Of a stretch of DNA of 64,000 bases, positions 1 through 48,865 are shown piece after piece. Source of the stretch: Flaccisagitta enflata (lineage: Eukaryota; Chaetognatha; Sagittoidea; Aphragmophora); contig OZ231128.1 in assembly GCA_965153355.1 (NCBI GenBank), positions 38,688,001 to 38,752,000 of the forward strand, written 5' to 3'. Within the stretch, counting starts at the first letter, position 1. Each line of letters opens with the position of its first letter. Made by a program: the position numbers and the translations under genes. The notes beneath the pieces are model-generated. The model was not told the origin of the DNA, ran no database searches, and saw only the letters and a list, made by a program, of their open reading frames with translations.

Positions 1-434
1 TTGACTTGCTACGTGATCATTTCTTCCCCGAAATCCCCCTTTAATTCCCCTCCTCTTTCATTACCTTGGTTCCCTCCCCCCCCCCTTTGCTCCCTTCTCA
101 GTGGAACCTGAATCCTCAGCTACACACCCCCATATTCGATTTTCATCCTCTTCTCTCACCATCGGCATTGCCACGCTACCCCCTGCGCACACCCCCACGT
201 TTTTGCCTTACCCTCTTCTTCTTCTTCTTCTTCCTTTCTCCCTTTTCCTCTCTCATCTTTCTCTCTCCTCCTCCTCAATTATCTTCCTTTTATTCATAGT
301 CCACTTTTCCATTGAGGCTCATATCAAATGAAGATCATGTTTGCCTTTTGAAATGCAAATAGAATAAAGTAAACCAAAGAGGAAAAAAATGTCAACAAAG
401 TCGGGAGAATCGCATTTGAGAGTTGGAGCAGAGA

Positions 435-436
<2 letters not shown>
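1..436. other. No gene seen; pyrimidine-rich low complexity
   Basis: The stretch is C/T-rich on the plus strand, with short CTT runs at 217-232. Its open frames are only Leu/Ser/Phe/Pro-rich translations of that composition, so I call no gene. Confidence 0.5.

Positions 437-481
<45 letters not shown>
437..481. repeat. (GA)n microsatellite
   Basis: About 22 near-perfect GA units. This is the first of many GA/CT tracts in the window. Confidence 0.95.
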
Positions 482-486
<5 letters not shown>

Positions 487-719
487 AAAATGGATGGATG
501 TAAGGGGATGCCAAGCTATCATGAATCCATTTAAAACATTCGGCATCTGCCCCCGGGTCGTGTAGGGGTGGGTGGACTGATTTATTTTCACCATCGGTTT
601 TGACTCGGGTATTTGACGTCGACATCTGTTCAACAGGGTCATCCCGGCTATGCGCATATTTCAAATCCACCAACGGAAAACTAATGGACTTGAAACCCCT
701 CCTCCAAAATGCACTGCAT

Positions 720-1135
720 AGGGGAACTAGTCACCCAAGGATCGCTGATTTAAGGCCTTCAGGGCTGATTTGACTGCTTGCAGAGTAAATATTAGGCAAT
801 TAGGGTCTGATTTGAGAGGTATGTAGGCTCATATGAGGTCAGGGATGAGGGAAGATTTGAGGCTTGAGAGGGCAATTTGAAGGCTGCATTGAGGCCTAAA
901 AGGTTAGGTTACAGGCTTGAGAGGGCAATTTTGAGTCTGAATTAAGGCCTAATAAGTTAGATTCTTAGTTTGAGAAGGCAAATCTGAGCAAATTTAAGCC
1001 CTTACAGAGCTTATTTGGGGCCAGAGAGGGCTGAATACAAGTTTGAGAGGGTTGATTTTGGGTCTGAAAAGGGCCAGAATATGATCTGAGAGGCAATGGT
1101 GGGGGGGGGGTCTGTACGTTCTTACAAACGGACAG
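720..1135. repeat. Degenerate minisatellite with composite-element traits
   Basis: Imperfect units built on TTTGAGGCCTGAGAGGGC-like blocks repeat every 20-40 bases. The block ends in a G run and ACGGACAGACGG-type tetranucleotides at about 1125-1140. The same pairing of a GCCT-rich minisatellite with CCGT/ACGG units occurs in the composite element described elsewhere, so this is probably a decayed copy. Confidence 0.5.
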
Positions 1136-3189
<2,054 letters not shown>

Positions 3190-3905
3190 CTTTTTGGGCA
3201 GCGGCCCCAAAGGGAACAAAGTCCTGTTGAACACAGGGGGACTTTTGTTCGTCCGTCCATTCGTTGGTCCGTTTGTCCGTTCGTTCATTCATCCATCCCC
3301 CCCTCATCAGGCCCCTTTGGCCTCTAATCTGGCCTCTCAGGCCTCAAATCTGGCCTCTCAGACCTCAAACCCTGCCTCCCAGGCCTTAAATCAAGCCTCT
3401 CAGGCCTCAAATCTTGCCTCTCAGGCCCCAAATCCAACCTCTCAGGCCTCAAACCTGGGTTCTAATGCCTCAAATTAGGCCTCTAAGGCCTCAAATCCAT
3501 ATTCTTAGGCCTCAAACCTGGCCTCTCAGGCTTCAAATCAGGCCTCTCAGGCCTCACATCAGTCATCTAAGCCTCAATTTATTGCTCTCAGGCTTCAAAT
3601 CAGTCCTTTGATTTCAAGCCTTAATCCAGCTCTCCCAAGCAAGTCAGCCTTCTCAAGCTGCCAATTGGCATTCTCAGGCTTTACATCAACCTTCTTAGAC
3701 CTCAGTTTAGGCACTTGAAGGCCTTCAGTCAGCTCTATATAGCATCTCATCCACTTCTTCAGGCAGGACTAACGAAAGTCCCCCTGTGTTCTACAGGACT
3801 TCGTCCCCTTCCCGGCCGCTGCCCTGCTTCCCCTCCCTCTGATTCAAAATCACTCAAAGCAGGGCAACGGGTATCGCTGACCACATATTGCCCTTGGGCG
3901 ACCTG
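3190..3905 (+). mobile_element. Composite-element core with 21-bp minisatellite
   Basis: The left arm at 3196-3248 (GGGCAGCGGCCCC...) and the right arm at about 3774-3830 (...GGCCGCTGCCC) are near-perfect inverted repeats about 50 bp long. They enclose CCGT-type tetranucleotides and a minisatellite of about 21 bp (CTCTCAGGCCTCAAATCTGG type, about 3310-3640) that becomes less regular to the right. A conserved tail follows, with AGCAGGGCAACGGGTATCGC and TTGCCCTTGGGCGAC. The same core recurs at 46.6-47.1, 50.65-51.43 and 55.3-55.8 kb. Here the outer AGTCGCG and GGCCTTG ends are missing. Confidence 0.75.
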
Positions 3906-3910
3906 TTCTT

Positions 3911-3934
3911 ATCATCATCATCATCATCATCATG

Positions 3935-3993
<59 letters not shown>

Positions 3994-4066
3994 CCATCAT
4001 TTTTATTATCACCATCATGATGGCATCATCATTATCATCATCATCATAATCATCATCATCATCATC

Positions 4067-4122
<56 letters not shown>

Positions 4123-4158
4123 CATCCTCATCCTCATCATCATCACCATCACCATCAC

Positions 4159-4211
<53 letters not shown>

Positions 4212-4436
4212 ACATCATCATCGCAATCATTATCATTATCAGTTTATCACCATTATCATCATTATCATCACCATCATTCTCATCATCATTATCATAATCA
4301 TCACCATCACAATCATTATCATTATCACCATCATCATCATCATTATCATCACCATCATTATCATAATCATCACCATCACCATCATCATCACCAGCATCAT
4401 CACCATCACCATCACCATCACCATCACCATCACCAT
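3911..4436. repeat. (ATC)n trinucleotide array, about 525 bp
   Basis: Imperfect CAT/ATC triplets with CAC and TAT variants. The His-, Ile- and Met-rich frames on either strand are repeat translations. Confidence 0.95.
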
Positions 4437-4597
4437 TGTCGTCGTCGTCGTTGTTTTCTCCCCCTAGACTTGATCATCATCGTTGTCGGCGTCGTCGTCG
4501 TTGTCAGACATTGCCGCCGCTCCCCCGGCGCTAGACAACAAATTATTCGCCTTTTTCTACAGATGGCAGAATCTTCCCCGGCGGGGTTCCATCGGCC

Positions 4598-4629
<32 letters not shown>

Positions 4630-4676
4630 ATCGTCGTCGTCATCGTCGTCATCGTCGTCGTCATCGTCATCTCACT
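4437..4676. repeat. (GTC)n/(CGTCAT)n arrays with a short unique interval
   Basis: GTC triplets at 4437-4500 and 4597-4675 flank about 95 bp of unique sequence. The triplet mix matches the one that encodes the Ser/Thr insertion in NR4A exon 7. Confidence 0.85.
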
Positions 4677-4824
4677 CGTCAGCTTCATTCCTTAGATCCA
4701 CTTTAAACAGATGAACAAAAATATTTCTAGGATTAAATCTTTTTTTTTTCCATTTTATTGCTTTCACCAGAATTTTTCCGTCTTGAAATTTGCGATTTTT
4801 CAAACCCTCTGGAATTTTGTGCAA

Positions 4825-4827
<3 letters not shown>

Positions 4828-4907
<80 letters not shown>
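4828..4907. repeat. (CT)n microsatellite
   Basis: Perfect CT dinucleotide run of about 80 bp. Confidence 0.97.
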
Positions 4908-6010
<1,103 letters not shown>

Positions 6011-6410
6011 GACTGAGCCAAATGAGCTAGATGAGCTAAAATGCTCAAAATCACTCAACCAGACAATCAGCTATGCTCACTGACATGCTTTCTTGTATTT
6101 ACATGCTCCCATCAAAACATTCATTTATCCCATTAAAAATTAGAGAAAAAAAACTGAGCTAAATGACTAAGTGAGCTAAAATAACAAAAACACCTCACAG
6201 ATGAGCAGTTATGCTCACTGATATTATCTTTGTGTCTGCTTTATAAGCAACATATATCAAAATATATTCATTTATCATTAAAAATAAAAAAAAAAGAAGC
6301 TAAATGAGCTAAATGAGCTAGAATCCTCAAAACACCCTCACAGATGAGCAGCTATGCTCATAAACATGTTTTCTTGTATTTGCATGCTCAAACAAACATA
6401 AATACACTCC
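6011..6410. repeat. Three diverged tandem copies of a ~140-bp unit
   Basis: Units start near 6011, 6152 and 6297. Each has GAGCTAAATGAGCTA at its head, then CTCACAGATGAGCAGCTATG and TTTTCTTGTATTTGCATGCTC-like blocks in the same order. The third unit is truncated. Spacing of about 140-145 bp suggests a small satellite or an expanded repeat. Confidence 0.75.
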
Positions 6411-6464
6411 TTTTTTGATCCTACTCAAAATCATAAAAGATTGAAAAAAATTCAATTCGCAATT

Positions 6465-6700
6465 TTCATAAATAAATCTTTAAAAAATCATAGCGCGAAA
6501 AATATTTGTTGTAGAGCATTCTGCTTGGTGCCAAATGAAAGAGAATAATCAAATTTACTTACCCTATAAATTTCATCGGAGGCCTCAATCAGCCGGATGA
6601 GATTCACAACTTCCCCATAAGAAAATGAAAACCCTGTTTCTCTCGAATATGTCAAAAAGTCGAAGACTGACTTCGACTTTTTTCCCGATTATTTGCGACT
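6465..6700. repeat. Dispersed repeat copy lacking the insertions seen at 45.6-46.6 kb
   Basis: Sequence from about 6522 to 6690 (GAGCATTCTGCTT, then TTTCATCGGAGGCC, then GAAGACTGACTTCGACTTTT) aligns with 45672-45780 plus 45931-45946 plus 46550-46590. This copy lacks the two mobile elements that interrupt the other one, so it serves as an empty-site reference. Confidence 0.7.
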
Positions 6701-6749
6701 TTTTTTCGGGTTTTCGACGCCGCTTTTCCTTTTCACCGCCGCAAAGCTA

Positions 6750-7565
<816 letters not shown>

Positions 7566-7979
7566 TTTTCATCGAATTGATTCTCTTCGGACGAGTCGAG
7601 AGTCGCGCTAAGTCCTAAACAAACAACTTCCGACTCGTCAATTTCTCAAACAGATCGTCCTCCTGGCGCTCGTCCTCTTCCTACATCTCCTCTTCCTCCA
7701 TCTCCACTTCTTTCTCCTCTCTTCCTAATTAAGCGCCGATATTGTCCTTTTACGGCTTTTTGTTTTTCTTCCCCTAGTTTCCATCTTTGTTTTGAGTTTT
7801 TTGTTTTTTTTTCCTGTTTTGTGTTTTGCTTTGTGTTTTGTTTTGTTTGTGTTTTGTTTTTGCTTTTTAGCTTATTGTTTTGTTTGTTTTTTTGCTTTTT
7901 TGCCTTATTGCTTTTTTGCTGTTTTGCTTATTGTACTTACTTTTTTTGCAACAATAAAAACCACAAAAACAATCATTGA
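7566..7979. other. No gene seen; T/G-rich
   Basis: Contains TTTTG-type low complexity at 7790-7930. No supported feature. Confidence 0.5.
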
Positions 7980-8166
<187 letters not shown>

Positions 8167-8620
8167 AAGCTTTCCTCTAACTTGTCTCTACTCCATTTTA
8201 TCTTCTTCTGTTTCTTCATCTGTCCTGTGGACTTAATTTTCTTTCTTTTTCAATCATCTTCCTCCTCCTCACAATGATCATTCGTTGTTGACATCTTCAT
8301 CAGTCTCGTCAGTCTCTTTTCCATTAGTCAGCATCGTCACGTTGATTGTCATTCCTCTTCTCGATGTCGTTCCTCTCCTCATCTTTGCGTTTGTTTTTTT
8401 TTTGTTTTTTTTTTATTGTTTGAAAATGAATGTATCTTTCAACGTCCATTCAATCGTTTTATACCAATATATTCAGTATGATGTTGCGGTGAATACAAAT
8501 ATCCGCGATCGATCTACTTTTTACAGGGATGCTTATTTCCCAATGACTACTCCACAGCTCTTCCTGCCACGCTGATATAAACAAGAAGAAATTCGCGTCC
8601 GTCTTTCCTTCATTTTTCAT
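8167..8620. other. No gene seen; possible distal NR4A upstream region
   Basis: Non-repetitive sequence. TATAAA at 8576-8581 is the only core-promoter-like motif noticed, about 800 bp before the NR4A start codon. No transcript evidence is available. Confidence 0.3.
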
Positions 8621-8814
8621 TCACGTGCACGCGATCTAAAACCCGCTGCGTCGGTCGGTCCGTCGGTCCTTCGGTCGGTAATACTTTGCTTTTTTTCGGC
8701 GTTTTTGCCGTTGTTTTTGCATCACCGCTCCTGACCAAATGCTTGGTTAGTCTTTTTTATCACTTCCCCTACCCACCCACATGCGACTTCGGTAGCCGTG
8801 TTTCCGGCCTTGTT
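8621..8814 (+). mobile_element. Short composite element (AGTCGCG...GGCCTTG family)
   Basis: A decayed left hairpin (CGTGCACGCG) at 8624 is followed by GTCGGTCG tetranucleotides. The right end has ACCCACATGCGACTTCGGTA, a CCGTGTTTCCGG block and CCTTGTT. It has no minisatellite core. It lies upstream of the NR4A start codon, so it may fall within 5' UTR or promoter. Confidence 0.75.
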
Positions 8815-9375
8815 TTTTGTTCAAGCATAAATTTTCCAAAAACAAAATAAACATTTATTCGAAAGTATCTTAAAACGCAGTTGGAGTTGTATTACTTGAA
8901 ATCCCTCATCATATTTTTCTTTCATTGCCAGATAATCGATTGATTGATTCTCTCTCTCTTTCTCACGATTTCATTTTCATCCCGCTTAACCTTCCGTCCT
9001 GGATTTCTACCAATGAAGATCTCCCTCTGGAACAACTTTTCGGAACAACGACTGCTTCATTCCTGCAGTAGATAAAAAGAAACACTCGACGAACGACTTG
9101 ATGCATTCTTCGCTGGACGGACTACTTCACGCTTCAAAATGTCGGAATCATTCAACTAAGCCGTCGATCTATCTTCAAAGCGGAAAAGAAAACGCTTTAA
9201 CGAGAGACGTTCTTGAGAAAAACGAGCGTGACCGTGAACATACGTGACAAATCACGCGGGCGCTTCTCTCTTTCCTTGCTCCTAGACTGTCTCATTCGGA
9301 GCCTCGAGGAAATAACAAGTTCTACGGCGGCAAACCGGCGCTCGCATCGCGAAATATCAATCCGGCGTGACTGCT
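8815..9375 (+). promoter_or_regulatory. HR38: Probable 5' UTR / proximal promoter of NR4A
   Basis: Mostly unique sequence before the first in-frame ATG. An in-frame TAA at 9313-9315 closes the reading frame upstream, so the coding start cannot lie further 5' in this exon. The ATG at 9376 follows GACTGCT, with G at -3, an acceptable initiation context. A TATA-like AGATAAAAAG occurs at 9069-9078. The transcription start is not identifiable. Confidence 0.4.
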
Positions 9376-42765
<33,390 letters not shown>

Positions 42766-42805
42766 ATATTACAAGAGATCAGTCATATATTTTCAGTATC
42801 ACAGG

Positions 42806-43042
42806 TTTTAAGTCAAGTGCACGCTACTCAATAACCCTCTGTGTCACTTCTGTCTGTTCATCCATCCATCTGTCTGTCAGTCCCTCAGTCCGATGATGTG
42901 TAGGTCCGTCACGCTTTACTTCTTGGGGCGCATGTAGTATTTTGCATCACTGGTCCCGCCAAAATACTTTTGGCCTATTTCATCAATGCCCCAACCCTGC
43001 GCACTCGCACGCGACTTGGGTAGCCCTGTATCCGGCCTTGTT
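42806..43042 (+). mobile_element. Composite element in the probable NR4A 3' UTR
   Basis: AAGTCAAGTGCACGCTACTC, CATCCATC/CTGT units, CTCGCACGCGACTTGGGTAG and ATCCGGCCTTGTT. It begins 41 bp after the stop codon. Confidence 0.8.
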
Positions 43043-45238
43043 TTTTCTTATGTATGGTGGGTATTTTTTCTTTCTTTTGCTCAGTCTGTCAGTCTGTCAG
43101 TCCAAAAAACCGAGATTGTCCCACGTCATTTGCTATTTGATTTTTGTATTGGAAAAGAATAGTTTGCGTGATAAACACGAGAATGGACAGCTTCAGATGC
43201 ATGGTCAGAACATGACCAATGCGCCTTTGAGATAGCTTTCTTTGTGTAAGGTTACAGACCTTCTCATCAAGATACGATAATTCATCTTGAAAAACGTAGT
43301 CACTTCAGTCATTTGTATTTTCAACTGTTAGAATTAGTCGTCTGTAGTCGTACCGCATTGCGTTCTATATCATATTTTTGTTCTTCATCAATGTTCATAC
43401 AAGAATGGGTGCATTACCTCCCGACCTCACGAGTGCACTCGTTTTCTGTCCATAAAATGATAACAATCAATAAGCCATTATTTAATTTTTCGCTGGACCA
43501 TTGAGATTCTCTTCATAACTTTGAACCATTTTTTGACATCAACAACATACTTCACTGCATTCTATCATTGGTTCTTTTAAGACCTATATACCGGAGTAAC
43601 CGGACTACTATACTTAATTTCTTTGTTTTTTTTTTCTCTTTACTTCTTCTCCCCCTCTTTCAGTTACACAATAATTGAAAGAAAGAAAACAATTTTTTTT
43701 CAGTTTTTAAAAAAAGAAGACCTAAAATTCAATAGTTTTGAATCATAACAACTTTCTAAAGTCCCATCAAACTCCGTTTTCATCACCAAACATCGTTAAT
43801 TACTTCGTTAATTCATCTTTCCACCTTTCCAAACAAAATTGTCATTGTCTTTTTGTAGTTTTAATGTCATCCCGATTATTAGTCATTTCAATATTGGTCA
43901 AACCTCATCACTTTTACATGAGAAAATTGTGTTCAATACATTACATGTCGGGAGACTGTGCAATATCGATCGCGGGCAGATTGGTGATGAAGCGTACCAC
44001 AGGAGCGCTTCATCCATTCACCGGCGTGTAGAGAGTCGTTTACTCATGAATATTCAATATACTAACAAAAAACTGTTATATCAATTACCTTCCTGTTAAA
44101 CTATTCTCAATCGTAATGATTTTGTATGTTGTAGCATGTGAATGTTATCATTATAGTGAAATGAACTTTTTCCGTTTCAGATTTACCTAAAACATACAGA
44201 CCGCCAAGAGCAAGAACAGCCTGGAAATTTTACAAAATAGCCTAGTTAACTCCTAGTCTATTCAGATTAATTTGTTTGTCGTTCAAGTCACTGTTGATGT
44301 AATCTAAACTTAGTTATTTGGAAATGTCGTAGATATCGTTAAGGCGAAAAGGAGAGATCTGTACTGTCCGTGACTAGTTAAAAGTGTACACCGAAGAGCT
44401 GAGAATGCTCTTTCACACCATCCGTTCAAACTACCGCCACGCGGTTTCTAGTAGTACGTACTCTTGATTTTCTGCTTGTTTGAACTCGGGATGGACTAAC
44501 TGAACTATGATCCAGCTTCAAAAAAATCTTCTTTGTGGTGCCTTTTTTAAGAAAATACTCAAAATTGGTTGTTTTTTCTCATTTTTTGTATGAGGCTTGT
44601 AAGAAATCTTTTTAGTAAGCATATTTGAATTTCTGATAAGATTTCCTCTCTTTTGATAGGTTGCACTACATAGTTTTCAAAAGATATAGTTTTACTCTTT
44701 TCAATAGCGATGCAGAATAGTTTTAATAACTGTGGTTAAAAACTAAAAAAAATATTTCTTCTTCAAAATTTCTATGAAGTTATCCAGTCTTTTATCATTA
44801 AATTCAAAATTTCCCTTACAGGTTGATTTGAATATTTCCTAAAACCCCCGCAACCATGTCTAGAACCTCCCCAAAATTGATATTTTTTGCAGTTTTTAAG
44901 GGTTTGAGAGTTCATCATAGACTGAAAGAGATGCTCTTAGATGGCACGGGAAAATAAAAAATGACGGGGTGCGATTGGACAAAGAGAACCGAGATATTTC
45001 ATATGTCGAGATGCAAATGAAGATAAAATTTCAGTTTCAGTCTCTTCTCATAAGTGTATTTATTACTATTTTGTGATTTTTTAAATGAAATTTGTAATTT
45101 TGTAATTTGATAATATTCTATTGATAAAAGAAACCCTAGTATGATAAAGGCATTGCTTTGTTATATTGACAAAGACAAGAAAGAATTATTAGAAATAATA
45201 GATTCCTTAAATATAGTAGTGCAAAAATTTAAAACCTG
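43043..45238. other. No gene seen; includes the unresolved NR4A 3' UTR end
   Basis: A/T-rich unique-looking sequence. I noticed no AATAAA in the first 1.9 kb. The 97-codon frame at 43738-44031 has no recognisable domain. Confidence 0.45.
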
Positions 45239-45385
45239 TGAAGGGAAAATTCTAAGACTTGAACAAATTGAACAATTTTGCATTTTAAAGAACATGGCCC
45301 TTATCTTATATGTTTTTAGAATGAGGCCATGTTTTTGAAAATGCAAAATTTTGCATTTAGAGAGAGTCTTAGAATTTTCCCTAAG
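45239..45385. repeat. Inverted repeat, about 60-bp arms
   Basis: AGGGAAAATTCTAAGACT opens both arms (the right one in complement). CAAAATTTTGCATT and ACATGGCC blocks follow in the same order. Loop of about 25 bp. Confidence 0.7.
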
Positions 45386-45783
45386 ACAAGTCAAGTTGCA
45401 AAATTGAATTTTCTTTAGATTTCCTTCTTTTTTCTCCCCTTTTCAATTGCTCAGCACTCTTTTTTTTTTATCTACAAATGATTTTCTATGCAAAACTGAA
45501 AACAATATAACATAAAAATTATATTCTTTGATAAAAAAAGTCTAAATTAGTAAAATTTAAAATATTGAAAAAAATGTTTTGACTCCTCTAATTTGGTCTT
45601 CGTTTGCACCTCGACATATAGAAATCTTTGAGATATCATAACTTGAAAAACATTTGTCCAAGAGCTTTAGAGCATTCTGCTTTGCGTCAAATGAAAGAGA
45701 ATTATCAAATTGACTTACCCTTTCAATTTCATCGGAGGCCACAATCAGTCGATTGAGTTGCGAAATTTCCCTTTAAGAAAAGA

Positions 45784-45928
45784 ACAAGGCCGGATACGGC
45801 AATCCAGTCGCGGACGGTTGGGCAGGAGCAGTAGTGCAAAAACCGCTCGGAATTCAAAAATGTATCGGGACGGACGGATGAAGACCGAACGACACGGCAA
45901 GTTGTAGAGTCGCGTGTCCGCGACTAAA
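45784..45928 (-). mobile_element. Composite element, reverse, with empty-site control
   Basis: CAAGGCCGGATACGGCAATC to GTCGCGTGTCCGCGACTAAA. Comparison with 6615-6640 shows the host A-run (AAGAAAATGAAAACCC) interrupted with no clear target duplication. Confidence 0.85.
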
Positions 45929-45948
45929 AACCACGTTTCTCTGGAATA

Positions 45949-46547
45949 CCATCTTGGCCATAAATATACGGACAGCTTTAAATTGTTATAATTTGCTTAA
46001 TTTTAATCGCAGTGAGATGATTTTTTTTCAAAATTCGCATCTGCAAAAAATCTATCAAATGAGACCAAGCTGGTTCCTTTATCTTTATTCGTTTAGAAAT
46101 GAGAGCAGAACAAAGAAAACTTTTGCTTTTTGCAAAATCGGTGGCGCGATTATTTTCTTTCCTCTTAAAGATAGTGCACTGGTGTTTCGCACCAATATAC
46201 AAAGAAATGGCATAAAGATGGATGAGTTAAGCTCTTCCCAGGTTAGCGCGGACCGGTTTGGATCTCAATCCAATAGAGAATAAGAGGAATGAAGCAAAAA
46301 CCCGCAGCAACACAAGAAAACAACAACAAAATTGGAACGGAAAAAAATGGTGCAAAAGGTTTGGAATATCATCACTCCAGAGTACCTCCAATGACTCTAC
46401 AAGTCAATGCCACAGCCTCTGCAGACAACAGTGGATGCCCAAGACAGTGATGCTGTGAATTAGATGCATTCTGACATGTTATCTGTCCAGTTTTAGACAG
46501 TGAATAAACTTATACACCAACTGTCCGTATATTTATGGCAAAGATGG
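45949..46547 (-). mobile_element. Tc1/mariner-type element, 599 bp, TA duplication
   Basis: TA at 45947-45948 and 46548-46549. Ends of 27 bp start CCATCTTGGCCATAAATATA and CCATCTTTGCCATAAATATA (complement), one mismatch. The uninterrupted copy at 6649 reads GAATATGTC, i.e. a single TA, which confirms the insertion. Confidence 0.92.
46258..46458 (+). pseudogene. Tc1/mariner transposase C-terminal remnant
   Basis: DLNPIEN is the signature around the last catalytic residue of Tc1-type transposases. The frame continues KRNEAKTRSNTRKQQQNWNG, then appears to shift frame: the next frame reads WNIITPEYLQ, a stop, and LYKSMPQ, matching the usual Tc1 C-terminus. The N-terminal two-thirds is missing. 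Non-functional. Confidence 0.8.
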
Positions 46548-46594
46548 TACGTCAAAAAGTTGAAGACTGACTGCGACTTTTTTCCCGATCACAG

Positions 46595-47115
46595 AGACGA
46601 TAGAAAAACAATAGTCGCAAAAGCGTTAGATGGTCAGCGGTACCCGTGCCCCGCTTAAGTAAGTTGTGGTGGAAGTTGAAGGGGGAGCAGTGCAGCGGTC
46701 CTAAAGGGGTCCTATGCTTTCACACATAAGGGGAATTTTCTCCTCCTCCTTCTCCTCTGCACCCCCCCCCCTTCCCCAAAGCCTTGAGGCTTATATCTCA
46801 GCCTCAAGGCCCATATCCTAGCCTTGAGGCCTAAAACCCAGTCATGACGCCTAAATCCCTTGAAGCTGGAATTTGGACTTAGGGTTGGAATTTTGGCCTT
46901 GAGGTTGGGATTTGGGCTTCAAGACTGGGATTGGGGCCTTGAGGCAGGGATATGGGTCTCAAGGCTGAGATATGGGCCTGGAGGCTTGGGGGAGGGGGGG
47001 TGCAAAGAAGAAAAAGAAGAAGAAGAAAGAAGAAGAGGAGAAAATTCCTTATATGTGTAAAAGCATACGTCATCGACCCCTTCGGCTTTGGGGCCGCTGC
47101 CCAAAAGAGGGGGGA
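46595..47115 (-). mobile_element. Composite-element core, reverse, with inverted minisatellite
   Basis: The tail CAATAGTCGCAAAAGCGTTA leads into GGTCAGCGGTACCCGTGCCC. Arms at 46689-46745 and 47037-47108 (GCTTTCACACATAAGG ... GGGCCGCTGCCC) flank a CTTGAGGCC minisatellite of about 20 bp. Its first half is in inverted orientation relative to its second. Outer ends absent. Confidence 0.75.
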
Positions 47116-47487
47116 GGGAATTTTTATGATCCTACGACGTGGGAAGGTGGCGCACGTGTTAAAAGCAAAAGAACAAACAGTCTTAGGTTAGGAAATAGTG
47201 ACTGATCACCAAGCATCAGAGATGTAGATAAGTGCCTGATTCTTTTATGGTAATGTGTTCATTTGTTTACTTCGTTGGGATAAGACGCGCTCTGATGAGA
47301 GGCATGCCCCACGACCTCCTCAGGAAGTTCTATGAAATGCCATGATAAAAGAACAATTTTGGCCGATATACCCTGTCTTCAGAAGTAACTGTAAGCGGCA
47401 TAAGTTCTATTGCGCGAAAACTATTCATATCTTGAATTTAAGATTTGTTCTAACTTATAGCTCATACTTTTTTTTCCAGGGGAATTT
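47116..47487. other. No gene seen
   Basis: Unique-looking A/T-rich sequence. Confidence 0.45.
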
Positions 47488-47880
47488 TTTTATAAGAGAC
47501 ATGAGCCTGAGATTAACTAAAATTGCCAAAATGCCTAGGCTGAGATTCAGTTTTAGAAATTTTAAAAGAAATTATTTCAAGAGCTGTATTAGAATGAATG
47601 ACAATCTTTTAAATTTTGCAGGAAAATTCGTGGGTTTTCTGATAAATACAACTTCTTTAACGGTTTTGTCTGTCAAATTAAGCAAGATATTCAAAGTTTT
47701 ATGGTGATGAACAAGTGTTTTACTAAAGATACATAGAATATCACTAAATGATGTATTAATACACTTTTTTGCGTTTTTTACACATAGAAAAAAAAATCTT
47801 AAGAGACATTGAGCGTCAAAACGGCAAAATATTAAAGAGAACCCAGGCTGAATTCAAACTATGATGTCTCTTATAAAAGA
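47488..47880. mobile_element. Possible MITE with TTATAAGAGACAT ends
   Basis: TTTATAAGAGACATGA and its complement near 47862-47878 face each other. No target duplication could be fixed. A 121-codon frame crossing it has no recognised domain. Confidence 0.4.
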
Positions 47881-48098
47881 AAACAAGCCCAACAGGCTAA
47901 CGTCTGTCATTCCTTCCTTCGTTCCGTTCTTTCTTTCCTTCCTTCTTCCCTCCCTCCCTGCCTCCCTCCCTTCCTTTTGTCCTTCCTCCCCTCCAAGGCC
48001 GTGCGATAAGTATTGGGTATTGTATCAATACAATCTCCATACGATATCGATACAATATGGAATAGATATCGATATGATATCGATACAATGCCAATACA

Positions 48099-48865
48099 CA
48101 GGCCTTTTTTTAGTAATTTTTTTGGCAGAGCCAACCGGGCTCTCTCCTCACAATTTTACAGAGCCCGACGGTAAAACAGCGAGCCCGTCAAAAAAACAAG
48201 CAGCGAGCCCGGCAAAAAAACAATGCTGAATAGAAGGCTACCTCAATTGTGTTTGCGCGGGCGGGGGTCTAGTGAGGAAATTTGCTAGAAAACATTTAAG
48301 TAGGAGAAGTGCCAAAAAACTGTGTCACCGACCAATAGATGGACCAATGAATGAATGGATTGACCAACAGATGGACAGACCAACAGATGGACAGATTGCC
48401 CAACATAGTGGATAATAAAGTCGCGTGCAAACAACTTGAAAAACTATACATTTTGCTCCATTTTTAAAAGATAAGTGATCCTCATGACACTGTCATCTTT
48501 CAATGATAATTTTACATCTCTCTCATAATAGAAATAAATTGGTTTTAAGGGAAGCAAAAATCATCACATTCCAACTTTTTATACCCTCAATATTTGACGC
48601 ATTTACATGAAAAATGAGATGCATTACTTGTTGATCATTTTACATTTGACAAGGTGACTATGGTTGAAGTTCATTTTAGTCACTCTTGTATTTTTTGAAT
48701 TGGGTTTTCTTCTTATGATTTCACAAGAACCTTCCAATCCATTTGATTTCAAATCATGGTTTCAATTTTAAGAGAGCCAGCCGGGCTCAGAGCCAGCGAA
48801 ACCAGAGAGCCCTACAACAAAATAGAGAGCCACGGGCTCGCGGGCTCGCTCTAAAAAAAGGCCTG
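48099..48865. mobile_element. hAT-type element, 767 bp, perfect 8-bp TSD
   Basis: CCAATACA at 48091-48098 and 48866-48873. The inverted ends CAGGCCTTTTTTTAG are perfect over 15 bp. Several GAGCCCG/CGGGCTC short inverted blocks lie just inside both ends. No transposase. A composite-element fragment (48332-48440) is nested inside. Confidence 0.9.
48332..48440 (-). mobile_element. Left-end fragment of a composite element, reverse
   Basis: CCAATAGATGGACCAATGAA units run to AAAGTCGCGTGCAAACAACT. Confidence 0.6.

Larger units (their letters stand above)
45600..46600. repeat. Dispersed repeat copy carrying two insertions
   Basis: The host sequence matches 6465-6700 but is split at 45784 by a composite element and at 45949 by a Tc1-like element. 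Confidence 0.7.

Noticed and set aside
3932-4297. His/Ile-rich and Met-rich frames
   Set aside because: They translate the ATC trinucleotide array.
43738-44031. 97-codon open frame downstream of NR4A
   Set aside because: No recognisable domain. A/T-rich composition gives such frames by chance.
47342-47707. 121-codon open frame
   Set aside because: It crosses a possible MITE boundary and shows no known motif.
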